A stretch of DNA of 48,544 bases, taken from Terriglobia bacterium. Lineage in GTDB: Bacteria; Acidobacteriota; Terriglobia; Bryobacterales; Bryobacteraceae. The stretch lies in assembly GCA_020073265.1 (NCBI GenBank), contig JAIQFN010000044.1:1-48544 (forward strand), in the 5' to 3' direction. Made by a program: the position numbers and the translations under genes. Below, one piece after another: positions 15,362 through 24,582 of this stretch (positions are counted from its first letter, which is position 1; the number at the start of each line of letters is the position of its first letter). The notes below the pieces were generated by a model. The model was not told where the DNA came from and did not search any database. It saw only the letters and a program-made list of their open reading frames with translations.

Positions 15362-16375
15362 CTAAACCGACCGCCCCACCGCTTTGGCGATAATGCGCAA
15401 CTGTTCCATCAGCTCGGTGAACTGCTGCAGCCGGAGCGATTGCGCGCCGTCGCTCAACGCGTGGTCGGGATCCTGGTGCACCTCCACCAGCAGCCCGTCC
15501 GCCCCGGCCGCCACAGCCGCGCGAGCCATCGGCAGAACCTTGTCGCGCCGGCCCGTGCCATGCGACGGATCGGCGACGATGGGCAAGTGCGAGAGCGACT
15601 TCACCACCGGAATGGCCGAGATGTCCATGGTGTTGCGCGTCGAATTTTCAAACGTCCGGATGCCGCGCTCGCACAGAATCACTTCGTAGTTGCCGCCCGA
15701 GAGGATGTACTCGGCGCTGAGCAGCAGCTCTTCGACGGTGGCGGAGATGCCGCGCTTCAGCAGGATCGGCTTGCGAACCTGCCCCAGCTCGCGCAGCAGG
15801 TTGAAGTTCTGCATGTTGCGCGCGCCCACTTGCAGGATGTCGGCATATTCGGCCAGCACGGGGATCTGGGTCTGGTCCATCACTTCGCTGACCACCAGCA
15901 GACCGTTGCGATCGGCCGCCTCGCGCAGCATACGCAGGCCCTCTTCGCCCAGGCCTTGAAAGCTGTAGGGCGAAGAACGGGGCTTGAAAGCACCGCCGCG
16001 GATGACTCGGGCCCCGTCGCGCGCCACGGCAGCGGCGATCTGCTCGATCTGGTCGCGACTCTCCACGCTGCACGGCCCGGCCATCATCACCACGCGTTCG
16101 CCGCCGATTTCCACGTCGCGAATCTTCACCACCGTGCCACCGGGCTTGAAGGACCGGCTGGCCAGCTTGTAGGGCGACACGATGCGATGGCATTCCTTGA
16201 CGCCCTCCATCACTTCGAACTCGGCCGGATCGACGTCGCCCACCGGTCCCACGCCGCCCAAGACGGTGTGCATCACGCCGGAGGAACGGTGGACGATAAA
16301 ACCCATGGCCACCAGCCGGTCGATTACTTTTTGGATTTGGGACTCCTCGGCCCCTTCCTGCATGACAACCAACAT
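15362..16375 (-). CDS. aroF: 3-deoxy-7-phosphoheptulonate (DAHP) synthase with N-terminal ferredoxin-like domain
   Basis: A 337-residue first enzyme of the shikimate pathway, condensing phosphoenolpyruvate and erythrose 4-phosphate. The N-terminal 70 residues form the regulatory ferredoxin-like domain typical of the Thermotoga-type enzyme ([20 protein letters not shown]). The TIM barrel carries [36 protein letters not shown] and [13 protein letters not shown], which include the metal Cys and His ligands and the PEP-binding Arg and Lys residues. This type is usually inhibited by tyrosine through the N-terminal domain. The coupling to tyrA directly downstream makes a tyrosine-branch unit. Confidence 0.95.
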   Translation of the reverse strand: MLVVMQEGAEESQIQKVIDRLVAMGFIVHRSSGVMHTVLGGVGPVGDVDPAEFEVMEGVKECHRIVSPYKLASRSFKPGGTVVKIRDVEIGGERVVMMAGPCSVESRDQIEQIAAAVARDGARVIRGGAFKPRSSPYSFQGLGEEGLRMLREAADRNGLLVVSEVMDQTQIPVLAEYADILQVGARNMQNFNLLRELGQVRKPILLKRGISATVEELLLSAEYILSGGNYEVILCERGIRTFENSTRNTMDISAIPVVKSLSHLPIVADPSHGTGRRDKVLPMARAAVAAGADGLLVEVHQDPDHALSDGAQSLRLQQFTELMEQLRIIAKAVGRSV

Positions 16376-16451
16376 GAAATTAGACCCGAGCTTTCAATTG
16401 TGGCACAGGCTTTGGCGGGTTGCTGAAAACGCTCGCGACGGAGCGCGTGAG

Positions 16452-16534
16452 GGACAGACGGATCTGTCCACGCGCGACGGCCTATCATCGCACCGAGGGG
16501 GACCATTGCCGCTTGGGACAGATTCGTCTGTCCC
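16452..16534. repeat. Pair of related GGACAGA/TCTGTCC hairpins between glnD and aroF
   Basis: The first hairpin has GGACAGA at 16452-16458 and TCTGTCC at 16463-16469 around CGGA. The second has GGGACAGA at 16515-16522 and TCTGTCCC at 16527-16534 around TTCG, a stable tetraloop type. The second lies 3 bases after the GlnD-homologue stop on the minus strand and may help end or process that transcript, though there is no U-tract. The same GGGACA arm recurs at 19072, upstream of the gene, so this may be a dispersed palindromic element. Confidence 0.65.
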
Positions 16535-16537
16535 TGG

Positions 16538-19045
16538 CTAGCAGACTGCCAGCAGCTTTTCCTTCAGGGTCGCTTGGAATTCGGGCGACAGCTTCTGCCC
16601 GTCGCAGGCCACGTAGAAGACGTCCATGGCCCGGCGGCCCTTGGTGTCGATCAGGACGACGTCGATGTTGCAGCCGTTGGAGGAGAACACCGTGGCCAGG
16701 TTGTAGAGCAAGCCGGGCCGGTCTTCGGTGCTGATCTCCACCAGCGTGGCGCCTTCGCAAGCCTGGGAATCGAACTGGATCTGCGGCGCGACGCTACGCT
16801 TCTTCGGGTCCGGCAAGGCGCGATTCCTTAGCAGCCGCTGGCCGTCGGTTTTGCCCAGCGCGACGCGCCGGATGAGATCCTGCAGCCGGTCCACCTCGGG
16901 CGGATTGAGGTCCAGCGTGCGCTTGGGGTCGGCGAACACGAAAGTATCGAGGATCAGCCCTTTCGCGTTGGAGAATGCTTCCGCTTTGAGAATATCCAGG
17001 CCGAAACTCGACAGCGCTCCGGCGAAGGATGCGAACAGGAACGGCATGTCTCGCGCCACCACGGTGAGCCGATAGGCGCCTTCGATGCGGTCGAGTTGGA
17101 CAGCCACGCCGGTGGGCCGGCTCAGTTCGTACAACTGCACGTGCGTGCCGATCTCGGCGCTGGAATGTGCGCGCAGGTAACGCACCGGAAAGCCCTTCAT
17201 GAACTCGGCATGGCCGGGCAGGGCCGGGGGCAGTTCCTGGATGCGATCGGTTTCCAGTTCACGCGTGAGCTCCTGGCGAGCGGTTTGATAGACGCGCCAA
17301 AGCTGTTCCAGCCGCCAGGGAGTCATGGCGTCGGGACTGACGGCGGAGATATCGGCATAGGTCAGGATGGTGAGCAGCCTGAGCCGCTCGATGGTGCCGA
17401 CGCGTTCGGCCAGGAAGCGAGCGGTAGCGGGATCGCCGACATCGCGCCCAGCCATGACATCCGAGAGATCCTTCTGGTGTTCGATGAGGAAGGCCGCTTC
17501 GCTTTGCTGTTCGCCGGGCATTTCGATGAGAGCCGCCGCTTCGAGGGCGCGCTGGGCCGAAAGCTGGAGCGAATCGCCGCCGGCGGAGCCTGGGCTTGCG
17601 TCGGGCCGAGCAAGGTCGTGGCAGAGAAGCGCGAAGATCAATATCGCCAGGTTGTCCGTTTCCGCGAGCAGTTGCGAGAATCGCTGCCGGGTTGGATCGG
17701 TGGTGGACCGCAGCTCGTTGGCGCGATCGATCGCCAGCAGGGTGTGCTCGTCCACGGTGTAGCGGTGCTCGGGGTCTTTGGCCGCGAGATTTTGGATGTG
17801 CGACCATTGCGGAAAAATCGCGGCGAGCAGCTCCGCGTTCTCGAAGGTCCTGAGCGCCAGGCCCACGTGCGGCAGGGCGAGAATGCGCGCAAGCGTCGGC
17901 CACAAGGGACGCGGCTGGGCGTAATAGGCGGCCAGAGCGGGTCTGGCGGCCTCCATGCGCCGCTCGGTGTCGGAGGACGGCGTGATGTCGTGCCGCGCGA
18001 TGAACTCCATCAGGCGGATCACCAGTATCGGGTCGCTGTCGATCTGCGCGGGATTTCGCAGCAGGACGTGATCGCGAGCGACGGTGAAGTCGGTGTTGGA
18101 CAAACGCGAGCGCCACTCGCGGAAATTTCCGAGCAGCGAACTCTCGGCCTTTTCGGAAGCTTCCAGCGCGCGGCGCGCTTCGTTGAAGATCACACCGGCG
18201 TGGTGAAAGTACTGGCGCATCCACTCCGTTCTGCTCTGGCCGCGCGCAAAGGGCTGGCCGGCGATGTTCTCCTGCGCCTCGAAATCCAGAAAATTACGGT
18301 CGCTGTGGGCGCGGTAGTGCAGAAAACAGCGGGCGGCGCTGACGAACGCCGCAGCCTGCCGGAGCTGTTCCAGCGGACGCGGCCGTGGGGAGCCGAGCTG
18401 ATCCAGCCAACCGATCAACTGCACGTCGCGCAAGCCGCCGCAGGTTTCCTTGACATCGGGCTGCAGGTGACGCACGGTGTTCTGATACTTGACGTGGCGG
18501 AGCCGGGCCTGCTGGCAGAGATGCTGGCTCAGCTTGTGGCCCTGCTTGGCGAGGAATGCCGGCATCCGGCCGGCGAGCTTGGCGTGGACCTCGGGATCGC
18601 CGGCCACGAAGCGCTGGTCCAGTAGGGCGATCGTGAGATCCGTGTTCTCCTCGCGCGCGTCCACGCATTCAGAGAGCGTGCGCACCGCATGGCTCACTCG
18701 CAAGCCCACGTCCCAAAGCTCGCGCACGAATTCCGAAAGGATGTCCCGCAACGAGACCCAGGGCGATTCCGTTTCGAGCAGGATCAGGATGCTGAGATCG
18801 GAGTAAGGAAAAAGCTCGCGGCGGCCGTAAGCGCCCATGGCCAGCAAAGCGGCGCCTTGTGGAAGCCCCGGCCGGATGGTGGCGGCGTAGGCGTTGGCGG
18901 CCATCTCGTCGATCGCCTGGGTCAGGCCTTGCTGGACGCTCAGAGCATCGCCTGATGCCCGGAACTCTTCCTCCATGCGCCGCCAGGAATCGCCGGCTTG
19001 CAGTTTTCCATGGCTGACGGGCGCCATGTCCGTACCTGAATTCAT
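16538..19045 (-). CDS. GlnD-like PII uridylyltransferase homologue with altered nucleotidyltransferase site
   Basis: An 835-residue protein with GlnD architecture: nucleotidyltransferase (about residues 60-200), GlnD PII-UTase helical region (KETCGGLRD, about 199-206), HD hydrolase (about 430-570) and two ACT domains (about 655-705 and 768-830). GlnD uridylylates PII when nitrogen is short and removes UMP when glutamine is high. The NT signature reads GAYGRRELFPYSDLS (71-85), where the family normally ends in SDxD: D83 remains and the second metal-ligand Asp is Ser85. The HD core His434, His476-Asp477 and Asp564 is retained, but the usual GGDHS reads GGDSL. It may therefore only deuridylylate or sense. 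The symbol is withheld for this reason. Confidence 0.85.
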   Translation of the reverse strand: MNSGTDMAPVSHGKLQAGDSWRRMEEEFRASGDALSVQQGLTQAIDEMAANAYAATIRPGLPQGAALLAMGAYGRRELFPYSDLSILILLETESPWVSLRDILSEFVRELWDVGLRVSHAVRTLSECVDAREENTDLTIALLDQRFVAGDPEVHAKLAGRMPAFLAKQGHKLSQHLCQQARLRHVKYQNTVRHLQPDVKETCGGLRDVQLIGWLDQLGSPRPRPLEQLRQAAAFVSAARCFLHYRAHSDRNFLDFEAQENIAGQPFARGQSRTEWMRQYFHHAGVIFNEARRALEASEKAESSLLGNFREWRSRLSNTDFTVARDHVLLRNPAQIDSDPILVIRLMEFIARHDITPSSDTERRMEAARPALAAYYAQPRPLWPTLARILALPHVGLALRTFENAELLAAIFPQWSHIQNLAAKDPEHRYTVDEHTLLAIDRANELRSTTDPTRQRFSQLLAETDNLAILIFALLCHDLARPDASPGSAGGDSLQLSAQRALEAAALIEMPGEQQSEAAFLIEHQKDLSDVMAGRDVGDPATARFLAERVGTIERLRLLTILTYADISAVSPDAMTPWRLEQLWRVYQTARQELTRELETDRIQELPPALPGHAEFMKGFPVRYLRAHSSAEIGTHVQLYELSRPTGVAVQLDRIEGAYRLTVVARDMPFLFASFAGALSSFGLDILKAEAFSNAKGLILDTFVFADPKRTLDLNPPEVDRLQDLIRRVALGKTDGQRLLRNRALPDPKKRSVAPQIQFDSQACEGATLVEISTEDRPGLLYNLATVFSSNGCNIDVVLIDTKGRRAMDVFYVACDGQKLSPEFQATLKEKLLAVC

Positions 19046-19070
19046 CTGCTGCTCCTTGCATTCAAAGACC

Positions 19071-19153
19071 AGGGACAGGCTACTCTTTCCACTGCGCGCT
19101 CGCGCCGCGCGAAATCCGGAATTTCCGCGACGGCGCAGGGTAGCTTGTCCCCC
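19071..19153. repeat. Long imperfect palindrome upstream of the GlnD homologue
   Basis: The outer arms are GGGACAGGCTACTC (19072-19085) and GGGTAGCTTGTCCC (19138-19151), pairing at 12 of 14 positions. An inner palindrome (about 19105-19136) is centred on GAAAT-CCGGA-ATTTC with flanking GCGCCG and CGGCGC. The whole folds as one hairpin of about 80 bases. It lies between the GlnD-homologue start (19045) and the divergent porin gene, and its GGGACAG arm matches the hairpins downstream of the gene. It looks like a MITE/REP-type element; mobility is not shown. Confidence 0.65.
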
Positions 19154-19311
19154 TTTTTCAACATCATCCTAGCTCCAGTATGGTGCAGGCGGAGGCCCGT
19201 GGAATGGGCCTTATGAGCTTCATCGAAATTATCTATTAGCCAAAGCGGCAGGCACGCCCATACAATACCCGTTAACTAGTAATTCACATCCGAAGTCAGG
19301 ATTGGTACTCA

Positions 19312-20613
19312 GTGCAAAACATCAAAATGCGAGGGTTGAAATTGAGACAAATTTATACCAGAACGCTACTTACCGGCATATGCCTGGCCGCGATGACCTG
19401 GCTGGCCGCCGCTCAGAACACGCCTGCGCCGGCGGACGCGAACGCGCCATCGCCGGCCGCGGCGGATCCGCAGGCGCCGGCCGCGCAACCCCCCGCGCCG
19501 GCAGCTCCGGCAGCCCCGGCGCCGCTCTCCACTCCTGCCGTCACGGGTCCGCTGTCGAACCTGCCTCCGGCCATCTTCGACGCTGGACCTTTCGGCAAAA
19601 TCGCGGTGAACGGCTTTCTCAGCGGCATAGGCCTGGCGCAGAACAATTCAGTCCCTGGCGATGATACCACCCAAGCCGCTCTAACCAACGGGCAGGTATT
19701 TATTCAAAAGACGGACGGCTGGTTTCAGTTCTACCTGCAGGCCGGCGCCTACGATATTCCGTCCCTGGGGCTGCCGTTCCTGGCCACCGACAAAACGATA
19801 TCGGACCTCTACGGCCCGATACCGGTTGCGTTTCTGAAACTGCAGGCAGGGAAGAACACCTCATTTCAGATCGGTTCCCTGCCCACGTTGATCGGGGCCG
19901 AGTACACCTTCAGTTTCGAGAATATGAACGTCGACCGCGGTCTGCTGTGGAACCAGGAAAACGCCGTCACAAAAGGCATCCAGGTGAATCAGACCATGGG
20001 CAAATTCACGGCGTCTCTGGCTTGGACCGACGGTTTCTATTCCAACCGGTACACCTGGCTGAGCGGCTCCCTGGCGTATGCCAACGGCCCCCATGCCATA
20101 TCGTTCGTGGCCGGTGGAAACTACGGACAGACAGCGTTTCAGACCTTCGCCACACCGGTACAAAACAATGGCAGCATCTACAACGTGATCTATACGTACA
20201 CCAAGGGCGCTTGGATCATTCAGCCCTACTTTCAATACAGCAACATTCCGACCAACGCGAAGATCGGTATCGTGAAGGGCGCGTCGACCACGGGCGGCGC
20301 GATCCTGGCGAGTCATGCCTTCAAGCACGGCTTCTCGCTCGCTGGACGCTGGGAATATATCGGGAGTTCGGGGAACGCCGCGGAGAACGCGGTCAATCTG
20401 ATGTACGGTCCAGGCAGCGCGGGCACGTCGATCACTGGAACGCCTACCTTCCAATACGGAGGCTTCTTTGTTCGCGGAGACCTGGCCTGGGTTCACATCA
20501 ACGACTTCACGCCGGGCGCAGTGTTCGGTCCCTTGGGCACCAAGAACAATCAGTTTCGAGCTGTGGCAGAAATAGGCTTCGTGTTTGGCAACAACATCGT
20601 TGAGAAGAAGTAA
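19312..20613 (+). CDS. BBP2-type outer-membrane beta-barrel (putative porin)
   Basis: A 433-residue exported protein. The signal peptide (RTLLTGICLAAMTWLAAAQ) is followed by a 40-residue Ala/Pro-rich linker (about residues 36-75). The remainder is a beta-barrel with alternating aromatic strands, including FGKIAVNGFLSGIG, the ENMNVDRGLLWNQENAVTKGIQVN turn typical of BBP2 porins, and a terminal strand AEIGFVFGNN. Such barrels often accompany inner-membrane permeases, as here (APC permease 110 bases downstream). GTG at 19312 has an AGGA 11 bases upstream; ATG at 19327 is an alternative. Substrate unknown; small amino acids or amines would fit the neighbour. Confidence 0.78.
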   Translation: MQNIKMRGLKLRQIYTRTLLTGICLAAMTWLAAAQNTPAPADANAPSPAAADPQAPAAQPPAPAAPAAPAPLSTPAVTGPLSNLPPAIFDAGPFGKIAVNGFLSGIGLAQNNSVPGDDTTQAALTNGQVFIQKTDGWFQFYLQAGAYDIPSLGLPFLATDKTISDLYGPIPVAFLKLQAGKNTSFQIGSLPTLIGAEYTFSFENMNVDRGLLWNQENAVTKGIQVNQTMGKFTASLAWTDGFYSNRYTWLSGSLAYANGPHAISFVAGGNYGQTAFQTFATPVQNNGSIYNVIYTYTKGAWIIQPYFQYSNIPTNAKIGIVKGASTTGGAILASHAFKHGFSLAGRWEYIGSSGNAAENAVNLMYGPGSAGTSITGTPTFQYGGFFVRGDLAWVHINDFTPGAVFGPLGTKNNQFRAVAEIGFVFGNNIVEKK

Positions 20614-20723
20614 TCCACGTGGTTGCCGGGATGGGTCTGATGCATAGCTCCCGGCGGACTCTTAAGTTAGCAAGGCGAGTTCCAAGTCGAGCTCAAATTT
20701 TTTTGGAAGGGACAACGTGAAAT

Positions 20724-22532
20724 ATGGCAGCTAATGAAGAACCTAAAATGCAAGCCACGTTGGGCTTGACGGGCTTGACAATGAACGCCATGGCGCTGAT
20801 CGCGCCGGGCGCCTTCCTCTGGCTCACTTTCCTGGCTCAGGCGACGGCGGGCAACACCGCACCCGCGATGTGGGCCGGCATCCTGTTCTCGCTACTGCTT
20901 TGCCTGGCGACCGCGGTATGCTACGCGGAGCTGTCAAAGCTATATCCGGGTACGGGCAGTTCATACTATTTTGCCGAGCAGTCGTTCTTGAACCACGAAA
21001 AGGCGTGGCGGTATGCGCGGCTTTCGAAGTTCATCGTGGGCTGGGGCTCGCATTTGTACTACTGGGTCTATCCCGGAGTGATGGTCGGGGTGACGGGAAT
21101 CATCGTCGGCTACCTGGCTGGAACGCTGTGGCCCAGCACAATGAGCGCCTCCAATCCGGGACCGATGTTCATGATGCTGGTGGCGATCCTATTTTCGTTC
21201 GGCGTAGCGTCTATTGCGGCCCGGGGCGTGACGGGATCGACGGCCGTCAATATTGCGATCAATGTGATCCAGATCAGCGCGTTGATTGTGTTCGCGGTAA
21301 TGGCGCTCGGCTATCGGATGAACCACCCGCCGGGGAGCGTCGCCTACCAGTTCGATTCGGCCTCCGGCGATGCATACACCTATGAGTTTCAGACCGAGAA
21401 GCAGACGGTGAACGGCCAGGCGACCGACGTAATACTGCGCGACACAGCCGGCGTTCCCAAGCCTAAACTGGACGCTTCCGGCAAGCCCGTGCCTTTCAAG
21501 ATCGACTATCCGGCCAAGGACGAAAAAGGCAATTTTCTGACTCACCAGACCGGAGGATCAGTGATCGGCATGCACAACCTGGGGTGGATGTTTGTGCAAG
21601 CCTGCATTGCGGTCTTAATTCTGGTCGGCTTCGAGTCTGTGACCTCCATGGGCGGCGAGGCCAAGAACGCCAAACGCGACATTCCGATCGCGGTGATCGT
21701 TTCACTGCTGGTGCAGGGGGCCTTCTGCTACCTGTTCGAGTACTTCGCCGCGAATTACTTCCTGAACAGCGGTTACACGATGCAAAACGCGACCGGCTCG
21801 GCCGCGCCGATCGGCGACATGATGGTGATGGTCGGCGACGCGCTGTTCGGCCAAGGCAACGGGCGTTACTTCATGCTGGCGGAAGCATTCACCGTGTTCC
21901 TGGCGCTCATCGGAACCACGCTGTCCTGCATGAATACGGGCGCGCGCGTCACTTACGCGATGGGGAAGGACGAAGAAGTGCCGGAGCATTTCGGGATGCT
22001 GCATTCCAAGAACCTGACTCCGCACCGCGCTATCTGGACACTGGCTGCCATTTCGGCGGTGGTCGGCTGTCTCACCGTTTCGGTTCTGTTCGGTAATGCC
22101 GGCGCGCTCACTGACGCTACCGTCAAGGCGCTGCCCCAGGGATTCTGGTCCAGCTTCGGCTACATGAGCCACGACACAATGGCCTCGCTGCCGAATACTC
22201 TGCTTTTGATAACGCTGATCTCGAACTTTGGAACGTTCTTGTTGTATATGCTCAGTTGCGTGACCTGCCTGGTCGGGTTTCACGGCCATCCGCTGTTCAA
22301 CCCGGTCAAGCATCTATTTATTCCGGTGTTTGGCTTGCTCGCCAATCTGGCTTGCATGGCGTTCTATCTGATCGGGCCGTTCATGGGATTCGGCACCAAG
22401 TTGGAGCCGCTGCTGGCGCTGGGGGTGGCGGCCGTTTGGGCCATCTACGGCGGGATCTACTTTGTGCGGTCCAGCAAGAGCAAAGGCCGGACGACGCTGG
22501 TGAACCAGCGCTTCCAGGCCGCCTCGAACTGA
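20724..22532 (+). CDS. APC-superfamily amino acid permease with large periplasmic insert
   Basis: A 602-residue inner-membrane transporter of the AA_permease_2/APC type with about 12 helices. The N-terminal GLTGLTMNAMALIAPGAF and AELSKLYPGTGSSYYF are typical of helix 1 and the helix 2-3 region; GFESVTSMGGEAKNAKRDIP and RVTYAMGKDEEVPEHFG are typical of later loops. Between about residues 200 and 285 sits a polar, beta-prone segment of about 85 residues (YQFDSASGDAYTYEFQTEK onwards) that standard APC carriers lack; by topology it should face the periplasm. Family members exchange or symport amino acids or amines. A strong terminator follows. It is paired with the upstream porin, suggesting an uptake unit. 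Confidence 0.88.
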   Translation: MAANEEPKMQATLGLTGLTMNAMALIAPGAFLWLTFLAQATAGNTAPAMWAGILFSLLLCLATAVCYAELSKLYPGTGSSYYFAEQSFLNHEKAWRYARLSKFIVGWGSHLYYWVYPGVMVGVTGIIVGYLAGTLWPSTMSASNPGPMFMMLVAILFSFGVASIAARGVTGSTAVNIAINVIQISALIVFAVMALGYRMNHPPGSVAYQFDSASGDAYTYEFQTEKQTVNGQATDVILRDTAGVPKPKLDASGKPVPFKIDYPAKDEKGNFLTHQTGGSVIGMHNLGWMFVQACIAVLILVGFESVTSMGGEAKNAKRDIPIAVIVSLLVQGAFCYLFEYFAANYFLNSGYTMQNATGSAAPIGDMMVMVGDALFGQGNGRYFMLAEAFTVFLALIGTTLSCMNTGARVTYAMGKDEEVPEHFGMLHSKNLTPHRAIWTLAAISAVVGCLTVSVLFGNAGALTDATVKALPQGFWSSFGYMSHDTMASLPNTLLLITLISNFGTFLLYMLSCVTCLVGFHGHPLFNPVKHLFIPVFGLLANLACMAFYLIGPFMGFGTKLEPLLALGVAAVWAIYGGIYFVRSSKSKGRTTLVNQRFQAASN

Positions 22533-22560
22533 TCCACGGTCGGGGTCGTTAACGCGATGG

Positions 22561-22590
22561 GGGCGGGCTGGCGGGCCCGCCCGTTTTTTT
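22561..22590 (+). terminator. Rho-independent terminator after the APC permease
   Basis: GGGCGGGC (22561-22568) pairs perfectly with GCCCGCCC (22575-22582) around a 6-base loop and is followed by G and seven T residues. It lies 29-58 bases after the permease stop codon and separates that unit from the phosphatase gene. Confidence 0.92.
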
Positions 22591-22661
22591 GATTCCGTAG
22601 CGGACCGTTGGAGCCCGCTTCCCGCCGGCTGATCTAAGAGAAGGAGCAGGGTCTGTTCCTC

Positions 22662-23498
22662 GTGAGCAACAGCAATTCGAGCCTTCCGCAAGGCTCCACA
22701 CTGGACGTAGAATTCGCGCAGCGCTCCGACCCCGGACGCCAGCGCGATCACAACGAAGACTTTCTCGGGCATTTCCAACCTGCCACACCGGCCCAGGCGC
22801 GCACCCACGGATGGGCCTTCGCACTGGCGGACGGCGTGGGCGGGCACGAGCAGGGTGAAGTAGCTTCCCGGGCGGCGGTGGAGGACTTCCTGGCAGGCTT
22901 TCGCACGGCTCCGGCGTCGGAACCGTTGGGAGCGCTGTTGATGCGCCTGGCGCAAGAAGCCAACCAGCACGTTTACGAAATCGGAAAGAGCTCCAGCCCC
23001 GGCGGGACCGCGATGGCTACCACGCTGGTGGCCTGCGGCTTGCGGTTCGACCGCGTGGTGGTGGCGCACGTGGGCGATTCCCGCTGTTACCTGATCCGGC
23101 AAGGCCGCGCCATGCCGCTCACGCGCGACCACACGGTTCCCCAGGAGCAGCTGCGCCTGGGTCTGATGTCGGCCAAGGAAGCGCGCGACGCGCCCACGCG
23201 CCATCTGTTGAGCCGGTCTCTCGGAAGCGATCTGTTCGTGAACGTCGAAACCGGCGAGCATCAACTGCTGGCCGGCGACGTGCTGGTGCTGTGCTGCGAC
23301 GGCCTCCACAATTCCGTGGAAGGATCGGAAATCGCGGCGCTGACCGGACATGGAGGCAATCTGAATGCCGCGGCGGAACGGCTGGTGGCGCTTGCGAACG
23401 ATCGCGACGGCAGTGATAATATAAGCGTTCAGCTGATCCGTGTCCGGAGCGTGGAGCGCGTCGGAATGTATCGGGGGCGGCCATACAAGCTCCGATAA
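22662..23498 (+). CDS. PP2C-family Ser/Thr protein phosphatase
   Basis: A 278-residue cytoplasmic metal-dependent phosphatase. All core PP2C motifs are present: RDHNEDF (D33), ADGVGGHEQGE (D57), GGTAMATTLV, HVGDSRCYLI, LTRDHTVPQE, CCDGLHNS (D213) and DGSDNIS (D252), so the binuclear metal site is complete. It should dephosphorylate Ser/Thr phosphoproteins, most obviously the kinase encoded 93 bases downstream or its targets. The GTG at 22662 is the chosen start. An AAGGAG about 15 bases before it is rather distant, so a slightly earlier non-standard start is possible. Confidence 0.92.
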   Translation: MSNSNSSLPQGSTLDVEFAQRSDPGRQRDHNEDFLGHFQPATPAQARTHGWAFALADGVGGHEQGEVASRAAVEDFLAGFRTAPASEPLGALLMRLAQEANQHVYEIGKSSSPGGTAMATTLVACGLRFDRVVVAHVGDSRCYLIRQGRAMPLTRDHTVPQEQLRLGLMSAKEARDAPTRHLLSRSLGSDLFVNVETGEHQLLAGDVLVLCCDGLHNSVEGSEIAALTGHGGNLNAAAERLVALANDRDGSDNISVQLIRVRSVERVGMYRGRPYKLR

Positions 23499-23591
23499 TC
23501 CGCACTCGCCTCTGCTCCTGAGCCGCTCGCGCAAGAACGGGGCGCGGCGCGAGACGTCCCTTTCCGCTTTTCACCCGCTCCGGCGCTGCGC

Positions 23592-24560
23592 ATGACACCA
23601 CTTCATCCAGGCGATCATCTCGATCACTATCGCATCGAAGGGCTGGTGGCGCGCAGCGGGATGGCGTCCATCTTCCGGGCCACTGACATGCGGAACGGCC
23701 GCCAGGTGGCCATCAAGATTCCGCATCCGGAGATGGAGGCCGATCCGGTGCTGTTCGAGCGTTTCGAGCGCGAAGGCGAGATCGGTGAAAAGCTGGATCA
23801 TCCGGGAGTCATGAAGGTTTTTCCGGACAGCGACCGCAGCCGGGTCTACATGGTGATGGAGTGGGTGGACGGCCGCCTGCTCCGCCAAGTGCTGCATGCG
23901 CAGAAGAAGCTGCCGGCGGAACGCGCGGTGCGTCTCACCATCGCCATCTGCGATGCGCTGGATTATATCCACCGCAATGGCGTCGTGCACCGGGACCTGA
24001 AGCCGGAGAACATCATGATCGACGAGCAGGACAACATCAAGTTGATCGACTTTGGCATCGCGGCCCGGACTGGAGCGCGGCGGCTGACGTTCGGCAAACT
24101 CTCGCAGGTGATGGGGACGCCGGATTACATCTCGCCCGAACAGGTGAAGGGCAAGCGCGGCGACGGGCGCAGCGACATCTATGCGCTGGGCGCGATGCTT
24201 TACGAGATGCTGACAGGACAGCCGCCTTTCACCGGTGAAAATCCATTCGCGATCATGAACGACCGGCTGCTGAATAATCCGGTTCCTCCGCGCGAGTTGA
24301 ATCCCGAGATTTCGCCGCACCTTCAGGAAGTGATTTATCGCGCGCTCGAGCGGGAGCCGCAGAACCGCTACGCCACCGCCAACGAGTTCGCCTGGGACCT
24401 GGAGCATTTGGACGAAGTGGGCGTGGCCGACCGGCCGGAACTGCGCGATTGGAAGAAGCGGCGCACGCCGTGGCTGCGGCAGGTGCTGTTCTACGCGGCC
24501 ATGGCCTTGATACCGATCGTGATTTTCGGCCTGCTGATCTTCGTCGCGCGAAAAGGGTGA
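23592..24560 (+). CDS. Membrane-anchored Hanks-type Ser/Thr protein kinase
   Basis: A 322-residue kinase with one C-terminal transmembrane helix (about residues 297-318) and almost no extracytoplasmic tail. The catalytic set is intact: VAIK (Lys42), HRDLKPEN (Asp135), IDFG (Asp153), GTPDYISPEQ and DIYALGAMLYEM. The glycine loop is relaxed (LVARSGMASIF instead of GxGxxG). PknB-type sensors usually carry an extracellular PASTA or other domain; this one ends just after the helix, so any input must come from partners or the membrane. It is paired with the PP2C phosphatase upstream, as in reversible Ser/Thr signalling modules. Confidence 0.92.
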   Translation: MTPLHPGDHLDHYRIEGLVARSGMASIFRATDMRNGRQVAIKIPHPEMEADPVLFERFEREGEIGEKLDHPGVMKVFPDSDRSRVYMVMEWVDGRLLRQVLHAQKKLPAERAVRLTIAICDALDYIHRNGVVHRDLKPENIMIDEQDNIKLIDFGIAARTGARRLTFGKLSQVMGTPDYISPEQVKGKRGDGRSDIYALGAMLYEMLTGQPPFTGENPFAIMNDRLLNNPVPPRELNPEISPHLQEVIYRALEREPQNRYATANEFAWDLEHLDEVGVADRPELRDWKKRRTPWLRQVLFYAAMALIPIVIFGLLIFVARKG

Positions 24561-24582
24561 GGAATCGGCGCTCGAAGCGGCG

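Noticed and set aside
13700-19045. Idea that aroF-tyrA and the GlnD homologue form one functional operon
   Set aside because: A 162-base gap with hairpins separates them and no functional link is evident; shared strand alone is not enough.
19236-19266. Possible promoter before the porin gene (TTAGCC, TACAAT)
   Set aside because: The spacer is 19 bases and the -35 match poor, so it was not listed.
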